From assembly GCA_016715245.1 (NCBI GenBank), contig JADKAS010000004.1, positions 227,400-291,399 of the forward strand: a stretch of 64,000 nucleotides of DNA. Reading direction: 5' to 3'. The notes under the pieces are model-generated. The model was given only the letters and a program-made list of their open reading frames with translations. It ran no database searches and was not told the origin of the DNA. This DNA is from Saprospiraceae bacterium. GTDB lineage: Bacteria; Bacteroidota; Bacteroidia; Chitinophagales; Saprospiraceae. Made by a program: the position numbers and the translations under genes. This document shows positions 26,581 through 36,858 of the stretch, piece after piece; position 1 is the first letter of the stretch, and each line of letters opens with the position of its first letter.

Positions 26581-27639
26581 TCAGAATCCAAACCGAATTC
26601 CTAAATTATGTGTACCTTTAAAAGGATTAGTTGTTCTGTACGCATAATCGATACCTATTATATTATTACTTCCTTTTTTAATCGGTGTTTCAACCGTCAT
26701 ACCAGCTGAAAGACCGGTGTATACATTTTTTACCACATCACTATTGCTGCCAATATCATACTTGTATGCACCTCTCAGAATTAATTTTTTATACACGGAA
26801 AATTCAATTCCAGCCCCAACCTGGTCACGTGAAAAGGCATTTGAAGTAAAGTTGGCAGCTCCTCTTAAAAATAAATTATCATTAAAATAATAATCATAAG
26901 AGACGCCTAAGTTAAGCATGGAAGGCAATTCAAATTCAGATGCTCTTGCATTATAGGTAAGATTATACGTTGTTCCTCCTGCAGGTTCTTGATTCTGACC
27001 TTGAAAAGAAAGTCCCTCTCCGCCAAATTTCATAGGACTTCCTATATTACTTAAGCTGATTCCCAACTTAAAGTTATCCTTTTCACCTGAAACATATTGA
27101 ACACCTGCATCTATTCCAAAACCAAAAGAGCTTACATCCTGAATAGCCTCAGAAATTCCTCTGAACAAAATACCTACTGAAATTTTATTTTTGTAAGAAT
27201 AAGAATATCCCAGAGCGATATTATAAAAACTGGGACTTAAAAATCCACCCGTTCCTTCAGGTAAATTCACAGTTGTTACCGGAATATCACCAAAATCAAG
27301 TGAAGTAAAAGTAAATCCGATAACTGAAGATTCTTTGAGTCTGATACCAAACCCTAAAGCATTCATCCCCATTCCACTACCTTCAAAAAGTCGTGCATTG
27401 CTATAAGAAACTTCTCCTTTTTTCATTCTGGATAATCCTGCAATATTGATACGCATACTTTCAAGACCGGTTACAAAAGAAGTACCAATAGAATGTAGAC
27501 CTGCACTTCTTGCCCAGGGGTTCATCAAAAGTTCAGAAGCTCCTGCTTCTCCCTGTCTGTCTGGGTTACCGGCCCGAACAAAATCCACATTTATAAAAAC
27601 ACCAATTATGATTAGTAATATGTAAAATTTCTTGTTCAT
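26581..27639 (-). CDS. PorV/PorQ-family outer-membrane protein
   Basis: Exported beta-barrel-type protein of the PorV/PorQ family: signal peptide (MNKKFYILLIIIGVFINV...VRA), then GASELLMNPWARSAGLHSIGTSFVTGLESMRINIAGLSR, the hallmark of this family, and repeated beta strands to a C-terminal aromatic end (GIRFGF). PorV acts as the shuttle and docking protein of the type IX secretion system; PorQ attaches cargo. Several paralogues of unknown role occur per genome, so this need not be the essential PorV. It lies downstream of a T9SS-like surface protein and a TonB-dependent receptor on the same strand. I use ATG 27639; ATG 27642 is adjacent, and the in-frame extension upstream only adds polar residues before the signal. 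Confidence 0.87.
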   Translation of the reverse strand: MNKKFYILLIIIGVFINVDFVRAGNPDRQGEAGASELLMNPWARSAGLHSIGTSFVTGLESMRINIAGLSRMKKGEVSYSNARLFEGSGMGMNALGFGIRLKESSVIGFTFTSLDFGDIPVTTVNLPEGTGGFLSPSFYNIALGYSYSYKNKISVGILFRGISEAIQDVSSFGFGIDAGVQYVSGEKDNFKLGISLSNIGSPMKFGGEGLSFQGQNQEPAGGTTYNLTYNARASEFELPSMLNLGVSYDYYFNDNLFLRGAANFTSNAFSRDQVGAGIEFSVYKKLILRGAYKYDIGSNSDVVKNVYTGLSAGMTVETPIKKGSNNIIGIDYAYRTTNPFKGTHNLGIRFGF

Positions 27640-27669
27640 CATTTTTATTTTGTTATCAATTATCAATGA

Positions 27670-27706
27670 AACCCGGGGGTAATATTTTTGATATCACCCC
27701 CGGGTT
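27670..27706 (-). other. GC-rich intercistronic hairpin
   Basis: An 11-bp perfect stem (arms AACCCGGGGGT and ACCCCCGGGTT) with a 15-base loop lies between the surface-protein stop and the PorV-like start. No T-run follows, so it is more likely an RNA-stability or processing element or a weak attenuator than a full terminator. Confidence 0.7.
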
Positions 27707-27713
27707 AAATTCT

Positions 27714-28592
27714 TTATAAACCGTTCGGATCAAATTGTCTTCCTACACCAAACCATTTTAATGTCCTTTCTTCATTTAATTCCGGCGCATTTATGTGAAT
27801 TAAATACACGCCGCTTGCAACAGGTATTCCCTTACTGTTTTTCATATCCCAAATCAAATCAGGATAAGGCTGGGACGTTGAAGTTGGTCTGTTATTTCCT
27901 GACAAAATAGCACCCCTTTCGTCTCTGTTAAATTGTTGGACAAACTGACCGTCAATAGTGTATATGGTGACAATTGCCCTTGACGGAAGATTGGTAATTT
28001 TAATGACGTTTGTAAACTGAGATGTTTCGTATGCGCTGTAAGCATAATATGGATTTGGAACAACATTGACATTTGCCAAAGCTCCTTCATATTCTTCCTG
28101 TTTAACAAGAGATTCAGACTTAACACCTTTAAATTCAAATATGTACGATGGGTTGTCCGCAAATGTTTCACAATCCCTTTCTCTTTCAATATTGAATTTT
28201 CTGCTTTGTCCGTATGGATTGTCCACTCTTAATTTAACAACCAAATCATTTGGAATCAACCCTTTTGATATACTGCTTAGTTCATTGGAAGTTACACCTA
28301 CTGGGAAAGCCGTCCAGGTAATTCCCGCAATACCTTTCAATTTTTGGATGGTGGATTGTCCCTTTCTCAACTTAGTGCTGATCGTTGTACAACCGTCATA
28401 TTGCTGTCTGGTGACATAAATATAATGATGTCCTCCGGCAACAACAATGCGCGGATCCTGGTTGGCAAGATTATTTCCGAATATTTGTGGACTCGGATTA
28501 AAAATCATATCACCTCCGATAGGATTATTATCATCCAGATATTGAGCATTATCACCTGAATATACACTATTTTCACCAAAGAAAATATTCAA
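27714..28592 (-). CDS. T9SS-associated surface protein, 3' fragment (frameshifted)
   Basis: C-terminal part of the gene that begins at 31831. The last ~110 residues form a FlgD-Ig-like or T9SS-type C-terminal module: NVVPNPYYAYSAYE, IVTIYTIDGQFVQQF, then SKGIPVASGVYLIHI and LKWFGVGR. As a separate frame it would need a TTG start at 28592 and would lack a signal peptide. One additional A opposite the T-run at 28595-28598 restores GKRLNIFFGENS and joins the two parts into a 1372-residue protein. The PorV-like gene follows after the 11-bp hairpin. Confidence 0.85.
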   Translation of the reverse strand: MNIFFGENSVYSGDNAQYLDDNNPIGGDMIFNPSPQIFGNNLANQDPRIVVAGGHHYIYVTRQQYDGCTTISTKLRKGQSTIQKLKGIAGITWTAFPVGVTSNELSSISKGLIPNDLVVKLRVDNPYGQSRKFNIERERDCETFADNPSYIFEFKGVKSESLVKQEEYEGALANVNVVPNPYYAYSAYETSQFTNVIKITNLPSRAIVTIYTIDGQFVQQFNRDERGAILSGNNRPTSTSQPYPDLIWDMKNSKGIPVASGVYLIHINAPELNEERTLKWFGVGRQFDPNGL

Positions 28593-31500
28593 TCTTTTCC
28601 GGTCTCAACATCAACAGCATATCCCGGAAAATAACTGAATCCGACGGTATTATCGTTTAGAGAAACACCATTGGTATCTACGGAAGGTGATTGTCTTAGT
28701 TCCATATTTTTAGCCTCCCCGATTGTTGTCAATCCATTATTGTAATAATCAGGACTTGCTGTTTCAACGACAACACATCTGCTCCATTTAGATTTGTCCT
28801 TAGTGAAAACGATGTCAACATTATTTAAATCTCTAAATCGCAATGACCTGTTAGCCTCATTATTGACAATAGCTTGAAACTCTCTTGCTGCAGGACTCAA
28901 AAAGAATGGATTTAACGGGTTGTCCGACTCAAACTTAGCTGAAAAGAAAGGAACAAACATTCCATTGCCGATATTTGATAAAGCTCCGGTAGGGTCTTGA
29001 AATGTTGCCCTCACAAAATCGAGGAAAGGAAAACTGGTGCCAACCTGAACTACCCCGCCATCCGTAATTCCACGGAACCATTTTGATCCGGTTTCTGAAG
29101 CATATTCAAATCTTGAATCGATAGCACCATTTCTTGCTGTAGTTCTTGTACCTGGTTCCACCGCATTTCTCATTGTTATTGAAAAACCTAAATTATTCAT
29201 GATATATTCCTTCACTTCAGTGATTGATTTATCATTTAAAAGAACTTTAGGATCATTTTCATCAGTTATATTGGTCAATGACCATGTGGTTTCAGGTCCG
29301 AACTCACATCTTTCTCTGTTAAGGTTGAAAGGACCTGCAATATCCAACTTATATTTACCATCCTTTACCGTCAAAGGATCAATAACTCTGGCTGTAACAG
29401 GACCAAAACCCGGCTTATACTTAATTTCTCCATTAAAACCATCCGCCAAAATTTTGTCATACATACCTGCCTCCATATCAAGGAATATATTTGGATTACC
29501 TTCACCACTTAATCTGGTTACTGCAGGACCGTCACCATATTGTGCTTGTAATTTTTCATAAACAATAGGCCTTGGAACCAAAGTATAAGGACGTCCTTTT
29601 CCTCCCGGGCCTATATTTCTACGTCCTTCAAGGTATTGACGTGCTTGTCCGAAAATTAATTTGGCATCAAAATCTGCCCAATTGTTGTACGCAAAGGCAA
29701 GAACCAAAAAATGATATTCTTTGTGATTCACAAGTCTTCTGTCACCCACGGCAAATTGATCTTCAAGAACCCTCAATGTAGTAAATAAACCGTCATCACT
29801 TCCTTCAGCTCTTCTGGTAAATGTCCAGATAGGAAATTCAGCCTGGCTTGGAAGTGGATTTGGCATTCCTGTCCAGTTGTAAAGCTCCTTTACACCGTTC
29901 TTAACATCTATTGTCTGAATAAGTCTGGCTTTAGTGACATCATCCAATTCCTGTGTTGTTACCGCAGCATTTGCCAATTGAAATACTTTATACCCCTCAA
30001 ATCTGTACAAACTGTCTACGTCACGAGGTGCCTGAAGATCTTTTTCAGCAAATTTTTCATTAAAATTATTTGAAGTTGTTCCATTTGACAACATTAAAAT
30101 AACCTCACGATCTAATTCAACCGCAGTCACATCCGGTGCATCAGGTCCGTCAGGAATATCAAAACAATTATCAAATAATGCCTGTGCAATATCATCTGCA
30201 AACTGAAGTCTTGATATATCAGGACAAGGGTATTCAAGATCGGGAACAAAAACAATCCCTGTTATTAATTCATTAGTTGCTCCAGGTTGGAGTGTTAATG
30301 GTCCTGTAGCCTGCATAGTTCTTCTGTCGCCATTTGGTAACGCAGTAGTACACATACTCCAGCCATTTCTGTCATTGGGATCATCCGGAAATGCATATTG
30401 AGTAACATTTGTAGCTCCCGCGGCATATCCGGTACCGCCAAATGTCAAAGGATTTCCGTCCAACCACAATCCACGAATATAATTATAAAACTGGTCTTCA
30501 TTTCCTCTGTTGGGGTCACATGTATTTGGATTCGGTGATCCGATCCCGCAATTTTCAGCATACATAAATGAAGTCATACCCAATTCTACCAAAGTATCTT
30601 GCTGACCACTTAATAATGGTGGGTCTAACAATATTTTTTTGGTAATAACATTTCCATTTTCATCCAGTACATAGGCTCCATTTTCATCCTTTAATGTATC
30701 CAGAATGAGTTCATTTGTATTTGTGTCTCTCAGGAAAATTTTAGGCCCTCTTGGACCCCTGAAGTAGTCCATACCCAAAATTGGAACTGTATTACAATAG
30801 GTAGGTGTGCCAGAACAATTACATCCACTGATACCATCTGTTGCATCTTCATTATACACATAGGCCATAGATCTGGAAACATCACATCCAATGTAGTCAT
30901 CGGAATAACATCCCAAATCCGGGTCAATCCAGATAGAAAAATAACATTCCAGAATATCTTCAGTGGCTTTATTGATTAATTTGTATCTGTAAAAAGTCAT
31001 ATCATTGATAGCGTCATTTGTTGCATAGGCAAATGCCTGTACCTGAACTTCCATCTGAATAGATGCCGGTCCTGACAAAGTATGAGCACCACCATTGTCA
31101 TTATAAATCCAGAAAACCATTTCATCAGGTACCAATTCCTTAGCCTGATCTCTGTTTTCCGGCTCACACTCTCGGATATCAATCACCGGAAAATCTCCGG
31201 CGCATGGGTCATACACGCCATTTCCATCATCGTCCCAATAATTTGCCAAAGGTTGGTCCAGCAATGAAAAAGAAAACTTTTCATTAAAATAAGGGTTGCC
31301 CTGAGCTGGCCAGTACCGTATATCTTCAGAAATTCCGTCACAATCAAAATTTGCAGGATCAAGATCATATTGGTTAATCATATTTATAATATTATTACCA
31401 TTGACCACAAAAAACCTGTCCCAATCTTTACAAATCTGGGATTCAGTTGCTCCTGTTTGTAAATCCAGAGGGCCTGAAAAGAAGTCAAAACCCTCAGATC

Positions 31501-31831
31501 TGTAGGTTGCCGCAGATAATTTAATGTTGCCTGACCTGTCTTCGCCTCCAATCCAAACACCGCCTGCATACAAAGAAGAAACAGCTTGTTCTCCCGGAGC
31601 AGGTTTAGGTACAATGTATTGCGCCTCGGACCAAACATGTCCTCCAATGTGCACACGAGACCTGACATTATTGATTTGCATATCATACTGACTTGTCGGT
31701 CTTGTACAAGCAGCCCTCCACTCAGTAGCCGGCTTAATGTTTTGTTCTTTTTTGGTTGGGTCTTCTATAGCATATGAAGAAGTCAGAAATCCACCAAATA
31801 AAACAATGAATAAAAATTTTATTATTTTCAT
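28589..31831 (-). CDS. T9SS-associated surface protein, 5' fragment (frameshifted)
   Basis: N-terminal 1080 residues of a large exported protein: signal peptide (MKIIKFLFIVLFGGFLTSSYA), then a region that begins VRSRVHIGGHVWSEAQYIVPK and GGVWIGGEDRSGNIKL. This is a family of unknown function that I associate with Bacteroidota surface proteins encoded beside TonB-dependent receptors. Many Cys-containing, Asp/Asn-rich loops (for example DPCAGDFP and CDPNRGN) suggest calcium-bound extracellular beta structure; this is inference. The frame stops within DVETGKD, and a one-base homopolymer loss at 28595-28598 separates it from its C-terminal sorting module. It starts 20 bases after the TonB-dependent receptor stop, so receptor, surface protein and PorV-like gene form one operon. 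Confidence 0.85.
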   Translation of the reverse strand: MKIIKFLFIVLFGGFLTSSYAIEDPTKKEQNIKPATEWRAACTRPTSQYDMQINNVRSRVHIGGHVWSEAQYIVPKPAPGEQAVSSLYAGGVWIGGEDRSGNIKLSAATYRSEGFDFFSGPLDLQTGATESQICKDWDRFFVVNGNNIINMINQYDLDPANFDCDGISEDIRYWPAQGNPYFNEKFSFSLLDQPLANYWDDDGNGVYDPCAGDFPVIDIRECEPENRDQAKELVPDEMVFWIYNDNGGAHTLSGPASIQMEVQVQAFAYATNDAINDMTFYRYKLINKATEDILECYFSIWIDPDLGCYSDDYIGCDVSRSMAYVYNEDATDGISGCNCSGTPTYCNTVPILGMDYFRGPRGPKIFLRDTNTNELILDTLKDENGAYVLDENGNVITKKILLDPPLLSGQQDTLVELGMTSFMYAENCGIGSPNPNTCDPNRGNEDQFYNYIRGLWLDGNPLTFGGTGYAAGATNVTQYAFPDDPNDRNGWSMCTTALPNGDRRTMQATGPLTLQPGATNELITGIVFVPDLEYPCPDISRLQFADDIAQALFDNCFDIPDGPDAPDVTAVELDREVILMLSNGTTSNNFNEKFAEKDLQAPRDVDSLYRFEGYKVFQLANAAVTTQELDDVTKARLIQTIDVKNGVKELYNWTGMPNPLPSQAEFPIWTFTRRAEGSDDGLFTTLRVLEDQFAVGDRRLVNHKEYHFLVLAFAYNNWADFDAKLIFGQARQYLEGRRNIGPGGKGRPYTLVPRPIVYEKLQAQYGDGPAVTRLSGEGNPNIFLDMEAGMYDKILADGFNGEIKYKPGFGPVTARVIDPLTVKDGKYKLDIAGPFNLNRERCEFGPETTWSLTNITDENDPKVLLNDKSITEVKEYIMNNLGFSITMRNAVEPGTRTTARNGAIDSRFEYASETGSKWFRGITDGGVVQVGTSFPFLDFVRATFQDPTGALSNIGNGMFVPFFSAKFESDNPLNPFFLSPAAREFQAIVNNEANRSLRFRDLNNVDIVFTKDKSKWSRCVVVETASPDYYNNGLTTIGEAKNMELRQSPSVDTNGVSLNDNTVGFSYFPGYAVDVETGKD

Positions 31832-31851
31832 GATTGTCTGTTTTAAATTTA

Positions 31852-34800
31852 TTAAAAATCAAGAATTACACCAACGTACATTCTTCTTGGCAATGTATAA
31901 TTACCTGCATTAACCACTCTCCAGTTATAAGCGTCTTCAAAATTAGCTACATTCCTTCCTGTCCTCAAAACACCTTCAATTCTGTCCTGACCAAAAGTAG
32001 AAGTTAAGAATCCATCGTTATCCGGGTCAGCAGAAAAACCATACACCCCAATTATATTTCTTGTATCCAGCAAATTCTGAACTCTGAAGTAAACATTGTA
32101 ATATATTGCCTTACCGCTTTCTTTATTTATCGTTTGTTTAAATCTTTTATCAATTCTTAAATCGATGGAATAATTCCAAGGTAATCTGGCACCATTGATA
32201 GAGCCAACATAACCACTACCTCCTACTGTTACATCTCCGGCTACAGCTTGTCTTGTAAAAGGTCTTCCTGACACAATAGTACCAATAAGATTTACCCCTG
32301 CATCAGCAAAGATATCATATCCCCATAATCTTGGACCATTATATTTTTTACCTGATTCATATCTGTAATCCATTACTGTTGTGATTCTGTGTCTTTCATC
32401 ATAGGACAAAGGTAAAAGATTTCTTATCGGACCTCGGTTGTTGATACCGTTGGATGAATTGGCGTCACTACCGGAACCATTTGCAAACTGCAAAGTATAG
32501 GTTGCGGTAATTTCCAGGTTATTGGTTCTTCGTCTGTCAAATGAAAAAGAAAATCCTTTCACTGTTCCAAAATCTATATTGTCAAAAGATTTGTAAGTGT
32601 TTACCGGTGATGCCACATCTGTAAAAACTCTTTGTTGAATGAGATTTCTGATTTCTTTATAATAAGCCGCCACTTTCAAAGCAGCGGTATTGTTCAATTT
32701 CTGTTGGAAACCAACTTCATAATCAATGGTACTGATTGGTTTCAGGTTTGGATTATCAAGAGCTGCCCCACTCGGATTTATTCTACTCACATCATTAAAG
32801 TTATAATAATCCAGCGCAGTAGCAATATCACCAGACGAAGGTCTTTGATACAATACATCATAATGGGCAAAAAATCCGGCGTCCTCAGAAATAGGGAAAG
32901 AGAATGCCATTCTTGGCATAAAATTAATCTGAGGTTTATAATCAACAAAAGATGTATTCGGATCAAATTCATCATTTTGAATGTCCAAAATCCTTCCGGA
33001 TTTCTTTCCTGCATAAGATGGTGTTACAATTCCTCCCTGGAAAATGGCATTACCTCCGGAAACAGCCGTTCCGTTTGGTAAATACCACTGATCTGCTTTT
33101 CTGAAAGCAACTACTTTGTCTGACTCCCCATCTTGTACATATACACTGTAATCATTACCTACGGATTCTGGTTTTGCTTCTCCGACCCTGGCATAATAAT
33201 CATTCGCATTTTCAATTTCGTACAAGGCATACGGATCTCTTAACACCCTTGTATTGGCGTCATAATAATCCATTCTTAAACCAAGTCGGAAAATAATATC
33301 CTTATATGAAAATTTATCCTGAATAAATACAGCCCCATAAATTGGTTGGGAAGCTCCTACTAGATAGGTTCTGTTACCGTTTGCATCTTTGCTTCTGAAA
33401 AAGTCGTCAAATTTAATATTGGATGCCAGTTTATTACCCAGATAATCATATCCATAGTAGTCCACAAGATTTAAGTCGATAAGTTCTCGTGGTGAAAACA
33501 TATTAAGATTCAATTGATCGGGATCGATACCCCAAACATTGACCCTGTCTTGTAGGGTAAGTTCATCCCCTTCAGGTCTGTTTGTATTGAGTAAATCTCT
33601 TACTTTACTGTAAAAAGTATAGTTTCCAACCGGATTTATTATACTGTAATATAAAGAATCATTAGCAAGAGGGCTCCATTCTGAATCCCAATATGCAGGA
33701 TTGTTGTAATCAAGGGTGCCTATATGACCGTTTGCAAGCGTTTCAGCTGCATTCCAGAGACCAAAAGGTCTTAAGGTATGTGATCTTCTGACTGTTTGTT
33801 CGTACAAAAATCCAATTTGAATATTATGTCTTCCTTTTTCAGACTTTCCTGTGAGCAAGTCAAAACTGGTAATTAAATTTAATGTATATACATCATTATC
33901 AGATTGTCTGAAAACATTATAGACCTGTCCGACATTGGCATATAAATTACTCCATGCTGAATTTATCTGACTGTTTAAAAGTCCGTTAATTGTATTAATT
34001 CTGTCTCCTCCTGTCTGAAATCCATTGTATTTGGCAAGAATCGGGTTGATAACCGTGTCTGCAACAAAATTACCGATATCTGGTGTCCAACCTGTGTGTC
34101 CAAAAAATTTAAATGGAGCAACCGTAGGATCAAGTGGTCCGAAGGTAGGTTGGAAAGTTCTTTCCGTTTTACCATAATATCCATAATTAAAAATATTGTC
34201 TTCATGTCTGAAATCTTCTCGTCTGGCAAGGGACTTTTCATAGCCCAATGTTAGTGTATAGCTCAGATTTCTGATACCGCTTGAACTTTTTTCATCTGTA
34301 TTGGAAAGACCTTGTCTTCCTATTTTATGGCGGATTCTTAGGTTTCCTCTGTATTTATCAGAATAATCAAACGGATTGTTTCTCCAGTTAAGGAGAGACC
34401 AGGTAGATCCTGAACCTGATACACCTGAACTTCCGGGATTAAACCGATCTGTTTTATCATTATAGTTTCCGGATAATGCAATATCAATATTATCGGTTAC
34501 TCTGGCATCCAATCTGGCGGTTAGGTCAAGGTCAATGTCCTCTTCATTGGGTCGTGCTTTTAAAGGAGCACCCATTCTTTCTCCGCTGACAGTTTCCAGT
34601 GATGGGAATCTGGAATCACCGATTAAATAAAATGGATTCGCCTCCAATTCGTTAATAAGATCTTCAGGAGCTCTATAGGCTCCTACCGCGGAGGGTCTTG
34701 CATCTCTGACATTTCTGTACTGTCCTGAAATCCGATAACCCAATATGGTCTGTTTCTTTTTATTTTTAACAATCGGACCTGCTAAGTTACCACTGATAAG

Positions 34801-35538
34801 ATTGTAACCAAAACCATCCAGATATTCACTGGTTTCCAGTTCAAGTCCTCCAGAAAGTATGTCAGACGGACCTTTAGAAGTCAGGGAGATTACGCCTCCT
34901 GTAACGTCTCCATAACGTGCCTCAATACCACCGATAACAACCTGAAGCTGCTCTATTTCAGATTGAGGAATCAAATTACCCGTGACACGGACACCATCAA
35001 TAAAATAGATAGTTTCATTTGATCTCGAACCTCTGACATTGATGTCACCTCCGTCCGTGGATGCCAGACCGGCAGTGGTTGCAGCAATGGCATTAACGTT
35101 TTTTGTAGGTAAAGCCCTGATTTGTTCTGCTGTCACCGTAGATCCCTGTGTAGTATTGTCAACATCTATCAAAGGAACTTTATATGCCTTGATTTCGACT
35201 CCAATATCCAATAGGATGGCATCATCTGACAATTGAAAATCTACTTTATTGGTTTTACCTGCTTTAATCACAATTCCTGTGACTCTTTGAGCGGCATATC
35301 CTAATAAACTAGCTTCCATTTCATAAGTACCGGGTTGTACCTCAGAGAAAAAATAAGCACCGTCCAGATCCGTTTCTGTACCTGTAATTAAAACACCTCC
35401 TCTGTATAATGCAACCGTACCAAACATAATAGGTTCACCGGTTTTGGTATCAGTAACCTTTCCTTCAATAGTGGTTTGGGCCATTAAAGTACTAAAACAT
35501 AGGAAAATAAACATTAATGAAAATAAATATTTCATCAT
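31852..35538 (-). CDS. TonB-dependent outer-membrane receptor with carboxypeptidase-regulatory-like domain
   Basis: A 1228-residue outer-membrane transporter: signal peptide (MMKYLFSLMFIFLCFSTLMA), a ~85-residue carboxypeptidase-regulatory-like domain (TIEGKVTDTKTGEPIMFGTVALY), a plug domain (residues ~110-230, with PTKNVNAIAATTAGL and GEIARYGDVTGGVI-type motifs such as IEARYGDVTGGVIS), and a long TonB_dep_Rec barrel ending in the C-terminal Phe (RRMYVGVILDF). No SusD homologue is adjacent, so it is not a classical polysaccharide-utilisation SusCD pair. The partners are a large surface protein and a PorV-like protein. The substrate is unknown. No clear promoter is seen in 35539-35771. Confidence 0.93.
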   Translation of the reverse strand: MMKYLFSLMFIFLCFSTLMAQTTIEGKVTDTKTGEPIMFGTVALYRGGVLITGTETDLDGAYFFSEVQPGTYEMEASLLGYAAQRVTGIVIKAGKTNKVDFQLSDDAILLDIGVEIKAYKVPLIDVDNTTQGSTVTAEQIRALPTKNVNAIAATTAGLASTDGGDINVRGSRSNETIYFIDGVRVTGNLIPQSEIEQLQVVIGGIEARYGDVTGGVISLTSKGPSDILSGGLELETSEYLDGFGYNLISGNLAGPIVKNKKKQTILGYRISGQYRNVRDARPSAVGAYRAPEDLINELEANPFYLIGDSRFPSLETVSGERMGAPLKARPNEEDIDLDLTARLDARVTDNIDIALSGNYNDKTDRFNPGSSGVSGSGSTWSLLNWRNNPFDYSDKYRGNLRIRHKIGRQGLSNTDEKSSSGIRNLSYTLTLGYEKSLARREDFRHEDNIFNYGYYGKTERTFQPTFGPLDPTVAPFKFFGHTGWTPDIGNFVADTVINPILAKYNGFQTGGDRINTINGLLNSQINSAWSNLYANVGQVYNVFRQSDNDVYTLNLITSFDLLTGKSEKGRHNIQIGFLYEQTVRRSHTLRPFGLWNAAETLANGHIGTLDYNNPAYWDSEWSPLANDSLYYSIINPVGNYTFYSKVRDLLNTNRPEGDELTLQDRVNVWGIDPDQLNLNMFSPRELIDLNLVDYYGYDYLGNKLASNIKFDDFFRSKDANGNRTYLVGASQPIYGAVFIQDKFSYKDIIFRLGLRMDYYDANTRVLRDPYALYEIENANDYYARVGEAKPESVGNDYSVYVQDGESDKVVAFRKADQWYLPNGTAVSGGNAIFQGGIVTPSYAGKKSGRILDIQNDEFDPNTSFVDYKPQINFMPRMAFSFPISEDAGFFAHYDVLYQRPSSGDIATALDYYNFNDVSRINPSGAALDNPNLKPISTIDYEVGFQQKLNNTAALKVAAYYKEIRNLIQQRVFTDVASPVNTYKSFDNIDFGTVKGFSFSFDRRRTNNLEITATYTLQFANGSGSDANSSNGINNRGPIRNLLPLSYDERHRITTVMDYRYESGKKYNGPRLWGYDIFADAGVNLIGTIVSGRPFTRQAVAGDVTVGGSGYVGSINGARLPWNYSIDLRIDKRFKQTINKESGKAIYYNVYFRVQNLLDTRNIIGVYGFSADPDNDGFLTSTFGQDRIEGVLRTGRNVANFEDAYNWRVVNAGNYTLPRRMYVGVILDF

Positions 35539-35771
35539 ATAATTAAAATTTATATTGTTAATAAATTCTTAAGAGTCCGCAATGTTAATGATTCTCTTAA
35601 TTACAGCCAAATTTTTTTTATACTTTTACTAAAGAAATGTAACGGTCAATACAATTACATAAATAATGCGTGTTGAAATAGTGGTGAGATTAAATACTTT
35701 TGAAATTTTCAAAATATTTCACTTAAAATGATTTATGGTTTGAAGATTTGTTGGTAAATTTCCGATCAGAA

Positions 35772-36719
35772 TTATTCAATGTTCATTGTTAAATTCAGTT
35801 TTTTCAACAATATGGATGAAATTAAAAATAAAGATTCTTTTGTCCAGCCTGCAATATGGGGTGATAGTACTACATTTTCCAATTCAAACAGTTCACCGTA
35901 CATAAATTTTTCCGAGTCACTGTATGTTTCAGATTTTTCATTCTCAAATACATCAAGACAGGCACCTCCTGCTTTTCCGCTTTTTAAGGCAGAAATGAGG
36001 TCATAAGTATTACAAATTTTACCTCTTGATGTATTGGAAATAATGACACCATCTTTGCAATCCTTCAAAAAATCTTCATTCAACCAATATGTGGTCTCTT
36101 CTGTCAACGGTATGTGAAAAGAAATGATATCAGCAACTCTTTTTAATTCATCAATACCAACTTTTTTAACTAAACGCAATCTTTTTGGAAAGCGCTCCCT
36201 GTACTTGTCATAAGATATTATATTTAGTCCCCATGACGACATTTTTTCTGCCAGCGCAGAACCCGTATGCCCTAATCCAATAATTCCCAAAGTTTTTCCT
36301 CTTAGTTCAGTTCCCCTGTTTTTTTCACGTGCCCAAATAAAATTTCTAACGTCTCTATCCCCCTTATTTATATTATTAAATAAACACAACAACATTCCTA
36401 TCTCGTGTTCCGCTACGGCATGACAATTTCCTTCAGGAGAATTAATAACTTTTATCTTTTTTTTCCTGCAATAGCCTGTATCAATTATTTCCAGTCCGGA
36501 ACCCAATCTTGCGACCCATTTTAACCGTACCGCTTTATCAATTTTGTTTTTATCAAGTAAAATTTTACTATTTATAACGACACCTTCATACAGATGAATG
36601 ATAGTTTCAAGAATATCGTTATTAACACTTTGATCGTAATGAACTTCATACCCATTTTTTATCAATGTATCAGGCAAAATATCATGAACGTAATCCGTAA
36701 TCAGTACTTTCGGCTTCAT
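35772..36719 (-). CDS. D-2-hydroxyacid dehydrogenase (phosphoglycerate dehydrogenase-like)
   Basis: A ~315-residue NAD-dependent 2-hydroxyacid dehydrogenase. The Rossmann motif is GKTLGIIGLGHTGSALAEKM; catalytic residues are recognisable as Arg in NTSRGKICN, the Glu region after GGACLDVFENE, and His in LSPHIAGW. The start MKPKVLITDYVHDILP at 36719 resembles SerA-like proteins without an ACT domain. An in-frame extension to 36758 would overlap the dipeptidase remnant and is not used. Whether it makes 3-phosphohydroxypyruvate or reduces another 2-ketoacid cannot be told. It lies 10 bases after the restored end of the dipeptidase gene. Confidence 0.9.
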   Translation of the reverse strand: MKPKVLITDYVHDILPDTLIKNGYEVHYDQSVNNDILETIIHLYEGVVINSKILLDKNKIDKAVRLKWVARLGSGLEIIDTGYCRKKKIKVINSPEGNCHAVAEHEIGMLLCLFNNINKGDRDVRNFIWAREKNRGTELRGKTLGIIGLGHTGSALAEKMSSWGLNIISYDKYRERFPKRLRLVKKVGIDELKRVADIISFHIPLTEETTYWLNEDFLKDCKDGVIISNTSRGKICNTYDLISALKSGKAGGACLDVFENEKSETYSDSEKFMYGELFELENVVLSPHIAGWTKESLFLISSILLKKLNLTMNIE

Positions 36720-36729
36720 TACCTGCAAA

Positions 36730-36858
36730 TTATTCACAATCCCAGACCCAATTGTCAATACTGCCTTTCAGTTTTCTGTAGCTGTAATGCCACCATTCTG
36801 TTCTGATTCCTTTAAACCCGTGTATTTCCATCATCTTTTTTAATAACTGTCTGTTTTT
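36730..36858 (-). pseudogene. C-terminal remnant of the D-Ala-D-Ala dipeptidase, separated by an in-frame TAA
   Basis: Directly after the TAA at 36859-36861, in the same frame and up to a TAA at 36730-36732, the minus strand encodes KNRQLLKKMMEIHGFKG and then RTEWWHYSYRKLKG. In VanX-type enzymes the EWWHY motif holds the catalytic Glu and the third zinc-binding His, so the shorter protein would be inactive. Confidence 0.8.

Noticed and set aside
28589..28592. Four-base start/stop overlap of two coupled genes
   Set aside because: The second frame has no signal peptide although its C-terminal module belongs outside the cell, and one base joins both into a sensible protein.
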